64,000 bases of DNA, from assembly GCA_030761205.1 (NCBI GenBank), contig JAULJL010000015.1, positions 11,599,501 through 11,663,500 on the forward strand. Direction: 5' to 3'. The DNA is from Fremontodendron californicum (lineage: Eukaryota > Streptophyta > Magnoliopsida > Malvales > Malvaceae). A program made the translations under genes and the position numbers. Under the pieces are notes generated by a model. It saw nothing but the letters and a program-made list of their open reading frames with translations, did not search any database and was not told where the DNA came from. Positions 56,514 to 64,000 of the stretch are shown piece after piece. The number at the start of each line of letters is the position of its first letter. Position 1 is the stretch's first letter.

Positions 56514-56788
56514 TAGGAGTCAAAGAACCTGTTCGGAAAAAACACATCAATTGGATGGAACCTGTTTGATCAGAACAGACACATCCTTTGGGATAAAATT
56601 GGTCCGAACAGACATGTAATGATCAGATTTCTTCCTCTTCAAGTGGGTACCTTTGAGATTAATATTTCATTCAAACATGATATCAATTGTGTACCTTAAT
56701 TATACACCGTGTATCTAGTTACGACAACTTATGTATTGAATACGTATTTCGTATATATACACCCAAAATAATACATTGATATCCAACA
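56514..56788 (-). repeat. 5' LTR of copia C, part 2
   Basis: It continues the LTR interrupted at 46857 and matches 41736-42004. It ends ATATCCAACA and is followed by the target duplication ATTAA (56789-56793). Confidence 0.88.
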
Positions 56789-56793
56789 ATTAA

Positions 56794-57665
56794 AAGATTT
56801 AATATTTTCAAAATCATAAATATGTTAATAAGTGAAATTTTTTGAAGAATATTTTATTAGAAATGCTAAAAATAAATTTTAATCTTATATATATTTTTTA
56901 TATTAGCAATGATAAACTCGATCGCTTAGTTGTTACATTCAATCTCAACAAAGTCGTGTATACAAGTTTTTCATAGCAAATTAGAAAAAAAAAATAAAAA
57001 TACTTACAACACTTAACAAAGACATAAAATCTCAATTAAAAGAAAAAAAAAATCTTAAACACCGAGCAAACTCTACAATGATATAAGCAATTGAAGAACA
57101 TAACATAAAAATTATCAAAAAAAAAAAATTACAGGGTCCGGCTCCCCCGTTAAAATGATTGTCCTGTAATTTTCAATTCTTATTTAAATGAAAGACACGT
57201 GTTCACTTTATTTTCAATGATCAAGATTAAATTAAATATTGAAAATCGATTTATCATAACTGTTCCGTTAACTAAGATTGCATTGTTTCTTGTTCTCTTC
57301 CAACATCTTCTTTTTACCTAGAAAGGAGACTTGTATTTTAATTTAGAATGAAATTTTAAAGAATTTAAAGAATTACCAAGATATATTGCAGTGATCATGT
57401 TCAAATACTTTGGAAAGTGAGAAGAACTAATTTTCTTTTAAATTCTCAACACTATTGCTTTACCCAAAAAGATTTTTCATTAAACAGATTACACTAATAA
57501 GGGGAAACACCATAGTATCAAAATAGTAATCAATCAAATAGCCACAACTACGATCATAAGGCATGGCATGAGTCACCCAGATTGTGCATTGTCAATGGAT
57601 AAAAACTTGAGATCCTTGCAAATGTGAAATGTCGCACCACAAATAGCATTAGCACATGCTGTGAG
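56794..57665. other. AT-rich DNA between two copia elements
   Basis: I see no gene or terminal repeat that I can support. A small GC-richer patch (ACAGGGTCCGGCTCCC near 57132) stands out but has no recognisable partner. Confidence 0.5.
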
Positions 57666-58153
57666 TGTTAGAAAATACCATTACATGTAAAACATCTCTC
57701 AAATCCTAGAAAACATTCATGTTAAATCACCAAGAATCAATAGATCAATATGCGAAAGCATACCTGAATCCATGACGATTAATTACTCTCCAGAGCCGTA
57801 CGGTATGTTTTCCAGATCAACACGTTATCTTAGAGAATCCATTTGTTTTCTCTCACTCTCTCTCTGATGATGGGATGTCAGAGAGAATAGAATGACGATC
57901 ATGTGATATAGGGCCATAACTACTATTTAAAGATAACTTCTCTGTTATCTTTTAGTATTTTTATTTTAGCCATCATAAAAATAGAAATTACCCTTAAATC
58001 TCAACACATTAAAGGCCCACACTCTATCAGATACATTAAAGCCCAAATTACCTAAACTTCAGTAAATCACTTTAAATGGGCGTAACCTTATTCGACAGTC
58101 TACAACACATAATTGTTCACATATAAACCCAATGTTGGATTAAGGATCCAACA
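57666..58153 (-). repeat. 3' LTR of copia D (488 bp)
   Basis: On the minus strand it starts TGTTGGATCCTTAATCCAAC and ends GGTATTTTCTAACA. It is distinct from the LTR of copia C. A CT-rich stretch (57850-57870) lies in its R/U5 part. Confidence 0.82.
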
Positions 58154-58585
58154 ATCTCCCACTTGGGCTATATGTGTAACTTTATAATTATGCATTGCAA
58201 AATAATCATACGAGCTCAACTTCACTGCCATTACTGAAATGTATCTGTAACCAATCCGGTCCATCGATTATACCAACATAAGATCAAAGCGACCTTCGTT
58301 ACATCTTTTGTAACTCGACCCATCAATGGTCACGTACGCTGATACAACTGAATGATATGGATCAAGATGTGGATGTGTAGCATGAAAATTTCATGCAATG
58401 TGATCTTAACATGCCTATTTCCAACTGGTCCACCCTTAAATTTTAGTGAGATCAATCCATACCAAAATCAGAGTGTAAATATTCCAAAACTTTAATTCTG
58501 CAAAAAATAACTTTAAAATATCCATAAACTGAAATAACTGAAAATATGTCTATATCAGAAAAGCATCTAAAACTATAAACTCGCA

Positions 58586-60905
58586 CTAAAATTGAATACC
58601 CTCAAATGACATGACACCTATATGATTAGTGTGCTCATGAAACACTTTGGGTGGCAATCCCTTTGTAAGCGGATCCGTAACCATGGAGTTTGTATCGATG
58701 TTCTTTATAGACAACTGTCCACTCTGAACTCTTTCTTTAACAACTAGGAACTTGATGTCTATATGCTTTGACTTCATCGAGCTCCTGTTGTTGTTGGAAT
58801 ATAGAACTGCTGACTTATTGTCACAAAATAACTTAAGTGGTCTTTCAATACTGTCCACTATTTGCAGCCCTGTGATGAAATTTCACAGCCATATTCCGTG
58901 ATTGAACGCCTCATAACACGCTATGAACTCAGCCGCCATGGTAGAAGAGGCTATAAGAGACTGTTTAGCACTTTTCCAGGAGACAACACCTCCTAATAGC
59001 AGGAAGATATAGCCCGACATAGATTTTATACTATCTTGGCATCCAACAAAATTGGAGTCAGTATACCCAACGATCTCAAGCTGATCTGACCTTCAATACA
59101 TGAGAATGTAGTCTTTTGTTCTCTGTAAGTACAACAAGACCCGTTTGGCTGCTTTCCAATTGTCTACTCTTGGATTACTTAAATATCTGCCTAACATCCC
59201 AACAATGTATGGAATATTCGGACGCGTACAAACCTGAACATACATCAGACTTCCTACTGGTGACGCATAAGGAGTCTTCTGCATTTCTTTTTCCTCAAAA
59301 TCATTCTTAGGGCATTGATTGAGACTAAACTTGTCTCCCTTTGCCATAGGGGTATTATCTGGTTTACAATCCTGGATGCCATATCTTTTGAGAACCTATT
59401 CGATATAACTCTTTTGTGATAACCAAGAATACCCCGAGAACGATCCCTGTGTATCTTTATGCCTAATACAAAAGAGGCGTCACCAAGATCTTTTATCTCA
59501 AAATTCTTAGCTAGAAATCTCTTGGTTTCGTGCAATAAGCCTATATCGTTGCTGGCAAGCAAAATGTCATCGACATATAAAACCAGAAAAATATACTTGC
59601 TGCCACAAAACTTATGGTATATACAATCATCGACCAAATTCATCTCAAAACCGGACGAGATGATCACTTGAAATACCATTGTCGAGATGCTTTCTTGACC
59701 CCATAGATGGATTTCTTAAGTTTACAAACCATATTCTTTGGGTCTCCCAACACAAAGTTTTCTGGTTGCACCATATAGATCGTCTCATCAATGTTACCAT
59801 TGAGAAACACTGTTTTTACATCTATCTGGTATAGCTCAAGACCGAAATGCGCCACCAATGCCATTATAGTCCTGAAAGAGTCTTTCAAAAAAATCGGAGA
59901 GAAAGTCTCTTTACAATCGATGCATTCTTTCTATGTAAAGCCCTTAGAGACAAAATGAGCCTTGTACCTTTCCACATTATCTTTTGAATCCCTCTTGGTC
60001 TTAAATATCCATTTGCAACCAATGGGTTTCACACCTTCTGGCAATGGGAAAAGATCCCATACGTCATTGTCTTTCATGGACTTAATCTCCTCATTCACGG
60101 CATTAATCCACTTCTGAGAGTTAGAACTTTCCATGGCTTGACGGAAGTTGATCGGATCATCTTCCATTACTCCAATGTCAACCTCATGTTCTTGGAGAAA
60201 TACAATGTAGTCATCAGGCACTGCACTTCTCCTTTCTCTAGTGGATCTTCTTAAGGACATAGGCTCTTGAGGTGGTAGAGTTTGTTCTTCTGGAATAGTT
60301 TCTTGAATAGGAGGTTCATTGACATTGTCTTGATCTGTTGTGCCTTGAACAAAGTCAGGAATGAAATCCTGATCAATGCCAATAACACCTATGGGAATAT
60401 CAACATATTCCTCTCCAAAGACAAAGTCTCTAACTGTATCTCCCCCTGCAAACTCGACCTCCTAAAAAAACCTAACATTTCTCGACTCGAAAATCAACTT
60501 AGTTATGGGATCATAAAACTTGTACCCCCTAGATCTTTCAGAGTATCCAATAAAATAGAAACTCATAATTCTTGAGTCCAATTTCTTTTCATTAGGCCTA
60601 TAAGGTCTTGCCTCAGCTGGACATCTCTAAATGTGCAAGTGCTTTAAACTAGGCTTTTTGCCCGTCCAAATTTGGTAGTTGCTTTAGTTGGATGTTGCAG
60701 TCTTAAGTCTTCTCCCCAGAGTGATTCTGGTAAGGTAGAATGACAGATCATACTCCTCACCATGTCTTTAAGTGTCCTGTTTCGTCTTTCAGCAACACCA
60801 TTCATAGTGGGTGAACCCGACATAGTATATTGTGGGATGATACCACATTCTTCAAGGAATTTAGAAAAAGGTCCTGGACGGTGTTCACCTGAATCGTCAT
60901 ATCTG
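58586..60905 (-). pseudogene. Copia D integrase end, reverse transcriptase and RNase H, broken
   Basis: Read on the minus strand, the integrase end lies at 60900-60640 (NGVAERRNRTLKDMV with its catalytic Glu). A linker and the RT start follow at 60260-59931 (KWINAVNEEIKSMKDNDVWD). RT continues at 59888-59254 (LYQIDVKTVFLNG, CKLKKSIYGVKKASRQWY and an intact LYVDDILLA), with PYASPVGSLMYVQVCTRPNI at ~59270. RNase H is at 58990-58586 (LFCDNKSAVLYSNN, KHIDIKF, DPLTKGLPP). Several stops and frame shifts (near 59930, 59665, 59450 and 58870) prevent a full product. Domains are otherwise well kept, so decay is fairly recent. Confidence 0.85.
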
Positions 60906-62408
60906 CTGATAACTCGTATAATTATATAGTTTTTAGTTATGTTTTATTATTGTTTTGTGTCAAATACGAGTTATTATTGCTTAGTCTAATTGTGTTTATG
61001 ATCTTTTATATTTTTATGTAATTTGGTGTTTTTCACGAGTTTCTTTGAGTTATTTCAGATTACTAGGTTAAATCAAGAATTAAGGGTAAATCCAATTCAG
61101 TTCCAGTTCCGACACCTTTTTCCATATCAGCTATATCTGGAGTTTCACTGAAGCATTAAGGCTGAAATTTTTACAGTGCAAATTTAAGAGGCATATCTAT
61201 CTTTTTCATGCTTTACACTTCTTGAAACGGAGTCGTTTTCCCTAGCGAAATGTGGTATCAAGTTGGCTGATGTGCAATGCCGTCTGTTCTGACCAGTTTT
61301 GGTATTTTGACCATATCTTCTGATCCACATGAGAAAATGAGCTGATTCCAACGGCTATGGATCACAAACAGATAGGGGAATATTTTTCTAGAAGACAATT
61401 TGATCAGATCAAGCCTCCAACATTGACAAAATCAACCATCAAGCTGGCTGATCAGAATTGTCATACAATATGACGAAAATTGTTAGAAAAATGCACCCAC
61501 CTATTATACCTATCTTTGAAATTTATAAAGCTTGTCTCTTGTCATTTAGCTCTACAAAATGTGTATAAATAGAGGGCCTTGGATGATTGTAAGAGACATG
61601 GTACATTGGTAGGATATTAGCCATTGTAATAAAATTCTCCAAGTTTTCTTCTTCTTTCCTTTCTCTAGTTTTCTTTTTCTTTATTTACTTATGCTTCTTA
61701 CATTTCTTTTCATTTTATTCATATCTAGTATGTGTTGCTAATCATATTGTTGAGGTGATGAGGTGAAGCTTTTGGTAAATGCTAAGGTTAGTCTCTTAAA
61801 CATGAGCTAAAATGAATCATCATTTATAAACACTAGTATAGATAATATTTTCTTTTGGTTTAAAATCATACTTGCAAAGTAGGGATCTTGATTCATTATT
61901 GACAATGAAAATGGCACAGTAAATGCTTGGTTTCATAACCTTGATTTGTTGTAGACATATACCTTGGCATAAGGAATGCTTGGACTCTTTTTATGAGTTT
62001 TGAGGACACCAAATGAACATAATATCATATGCTATGGACGTTGGACAATTTGGACTGAATTGCTAAACCTTCCGATTGGAACCTCCCTTATGTGTGAATT
62101 TCAATTGTGTAATAAAACAAGATTAATCTTAGCATAACACCAAGAGTGGATTCTCTAACCTCAACATCTTTTCTTATTGTTTTTTTATATCTTGTTTAAT
62201 TTCTTTTATGTTATTTTGTTCTCTAATATCTTGTTTATCTTGTTTTGTTGTTGATTCCCTAATATCTTGTTTACTTTCTTTTTCTTATATATTTATAAAC
62301 TTATACTTACTAATACGCTTCCCTGTGGTTCGACCTCGGACACCCGAGAATTTATTACTTGAACATAACCTGCACTTGGGTTTACAACTCTTAATTGAGT
62401 CTCCATCA
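60906..62408 (+). repeat. 5' LTR of B3 (1503 bp)
   Basis: It has the same ends as the other B LTRs. It is closer to B1 than to B2, sharing GTTAAATCAAGAATTAAGGG. A TATA box (GTATAAATAGAGGG) lies near 61563-61571. Confidence 0.9.
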
Positions 62409-62570
62409 AGTTTTTGGCGCCGTTGCCGGGGAGGCAATACTAAGTATATAAGTTTATAAGTATATTTATTTTTATTGGCTGGTTATACCGCCTAATTTTC
62501 TATATATTTACATTTATATTGTAAAGTTTATATTTATATAAATATATTATCTGTATATTAACTTTGTTTT

Positions 62571-64000
62571 ATGCTTGTTTGGCGACGTGATTTTAGATCT
62601 CGTCGTTTAGTTAGATTTTATTGTGAAACTTTTTCAGGTAATCTTTCTAATACAACTCCTACCATGGCTGACAATGAAAGTGTTCATTCTGAAGATGAGA
62701 ACAGACAAGTACGCACCATGCGTGACTACTTGCAACCAACTCGAAGCTCATCACCCTCTTGTTTTGTTTTTCCTCTCAATGCAAACAACTTTCGTTTTAA
62801 ACCAGGTATGATAGCTTTGCTTCCAAATTTCCATGGGTTAGAATCGGAAAGTGCTTACTCGTTTCTAAAAGACTTCGAAGATGTATGTGTCACCTTTAAT
62901 GACCAACAATGTACAAATGAAATTGTCAAGCTAAAATTATTTCCTTTTTCTTTAAAAGATAAAGCAAAAATTTGGCTTCATAATTTAAAACCAAAGGTCA
63001 ATTGGCACATGGCAAGAATTACAAACTGAGTTTCTAAAGAAATTTTTCCCAGCACATAAAACTACTGCTTTGAAAAGACAGATTCAAAATTTCAATCAAA
63101 ATCAAAATGAAGCATTTTTTTAGTGCTGGGAGCGTTTTAAAGATTTGTTAAGTTCTTGTCCACATCATGGTTTTGAAAAATGGCGTCTTATTAGTTTCTT
63201 TTATGAAAGTTTAACTCCCGAAACTAAACAATTTGTTGAAACAATGTGTAACGGTGAGTTTCTAGAAAAAGAACCTGAAGAAGCCTTTGACTACCTAGAC
63301 CATTTGGCAGATAACTCTCAAGCCTGGCACACAGATAATTCCTCTGAAAGTTCCAATAGATCTAATCTTGTTTCTAATAGAGGTAAATATCATTTTAGTC
63401 AAGAAGATGAGATAAAAGCTAAAGTAGCTAATTTGGCTAGAAAGATTGAAGCCATGGAACTTAGAGAAGTAAAAGAAGTCAAAACGGTTAAAAATGAGGA
63501 AAGTTGTGGAATTTGTGAAATCATGGGACACCCCACTTCTGAATGTCCAAACATTCCCATTCTTAAAGAAGGGTTGCATGATCAAGTAAATTCCATAAAC
63601 ACATTTAAAAAGCCTTTTCCTTCTCCTTACTCTGAAACGTATAACCCTGAATGGAGAAATCATCCCAACTTCAGTTGGCGGAATAATAATCATGTTCAGG
63701 TACCACAATCTCAAAAGCCGGGCAACACTTTTTCCTATCAACCTTCACGTGTACAAACCTTGGAAGAGACATTGCAAGCATTCATGCAAACACAAGCAAA
63801 TGTGAATAACCAAACTTCACAGGACATCAATGAGATCAAAAACACCTTGTCCACATTGACAGCTTCATTACGCACTCAAGAAAAGGGTAAGTTTCCTGCT
63901 CAACCTCAGCCTAACCCTTCTACTCAATGTCTTGTTTCTTGCTCCAATGAAACTCAACAGGAAAATGCCAGTTCTATCACAACTCTTCGAAGTGGAAAGG
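62571..64000 (+). pseudogene. Broken gag of B3
   Basis: The gag starts as in B2 (MLVWRRDFRS; MADNESVHSED) and includes the CCHC knuckle (CGICEIMGHPTSEC near 63505). An extra A near 62993 shifts the frame after HNLKPK. A TAG at about 63121 replaces the CAG of TTTTTTCAGTGCTGGGAG found in B2. The rest reads well to the window edge. The shift and stop disable this copy. Confidence 0.87.

Larger units (their letters stand above)
41388..56788 (-). mobile_element. Ty1/copia element C, decayed, split by B2
   Basis: Minus-oriented. The 3' LTR is 41388-42004. The 5' LTR is 46516-46857 plus 56514-56788, because B2 sits inside it; each LTR is 617 bp. The target duplication ATTAA is at 41383-41387 and 56789-56793. 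A polypurine tract (ATGTGGGAGAT) adjoins the 3' LTR at about 42005-42016. Internal genes are broken and most of the reverse transcriptase is missing. Next to the 5' LTR I do not see the usual copia primer site (TGGTATCAGAG). Confidence 0.88.
57666..60905 (-). mobile_element. Ty1/copia element D, 3' part, cut by B3
   Basis: Minus-oriented. The 3' LTR (57666-58153) is followed by a polypurine tract (AAGTGGGAGAT complement, 58154-58164), then RNase H, reverse transcriptase and the integrase end. The element is interrupted at 60905 by B3, so its 5' half lies beyond the window. The bases GTGAG (57661-57665) would be its target duplication. Confidence 0.85.
60906..64000 (+). mobile_element. Gypsy element B3, left part (runs off the window)
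   Basis: The 5' LTR 60906-62408, tRNA-Asp primer site 62415-62432 and a broken gag follow in plus orientation. It inserted into the integrase of copia D; the preceding bases TCTGC (60901-60905) are the expected duplication. Whether pol or the LOG cassette is present lies beyond the right edge. Confidence 0.88.

Overview
The window is an AT-rich plant nuclear sequence, almost certainly from a eudicot. It consists nearly entirely of nested transposable elements. The evidence for a plant is the set of families present: chromodomain Ty3/gypsy, gypsy elements primed by tRNA-Asp, Ty1/copia, a MULE carrying a plant mobile domain gene, an Ogre-like long LTR, and a plant-type LINE. I found no rRNA, tRNA, CRISPR or bacterial-style operon. 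I cannot name the species.

Layout. 1-1380: end of a retroelement and its ~1 kb LTR. 1713-1837: a possible orphan first exon (minus strand). 3185-8051: a 4.87 kb solo LTR with perfect 5-bp target duplications (GTTAC). 8181-~11690: a decayed chromovirus (minus), truncated against a LINE remnant (~11690-13739) that keeps ORF1 but has lost ORF2. 14932-36103: a 21 kb Mutator-like element with ~0.4 kb terminal inverted repeats and a 9-bp duplication (ATGATAAAG). It carries a broken MULE transposase (plus) and, convergently, a plant mobile domain gene (minus). The transposase is split by non-autonomous gypsy element 'A' (18740-32107, duplication CATGT), and A is split by gypsy element 'B1' (22723-30191, duplication TTGAG). 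B1 has its gag inverted relative to its own LTRs. 38.4-40.5 kb holds small DNA elements, including a Pack-MULE with a fragment that looks like the C-terminus of a leucine-rich-repeat extensin. 41388-56788: a decayed Ty1/copia 'C' (minus) whose 5' LTR is split in its TATA box by 'B2' (46858-56508, duplication ATTTA). 57666-60905: a second copia 'D' (minus), split by 'B3', which runs off the right edge.

The most unusual locus is B2. It keeps one long Gag-protease frame, but its reverse transcriptase, RNase H and integrase core are deleted. Between the integrase remnant and the 3' untranslated region it carries ~1.6 kb of foreign sequence. This encodes (i) a 115-residue basic, cysteine-rich protein whose layout resembles the nucleic-acid-binding cysteine-rich proteins of betaflexiviruses, (ii) a short overlapping frame, and (iii) a 254-residue frame with a complete, intronless LOG domain (cytokinin riboside monophosphate phosphoribohydrolase family) that retains the PGGxGTxxE motif. 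This looks like a retrotransposon that captured a cytokinin-activation-type enzyme.

A and B share a tRNA-Asp primer site and a related 3' region with repeated GTGTGGGGG purine blocks, but their LTRs differ. Both lack pol here, so they must depend on a partner element for movement. All boundaries were read by eye. Family names rest on motifs and recalled family features, not database searches.
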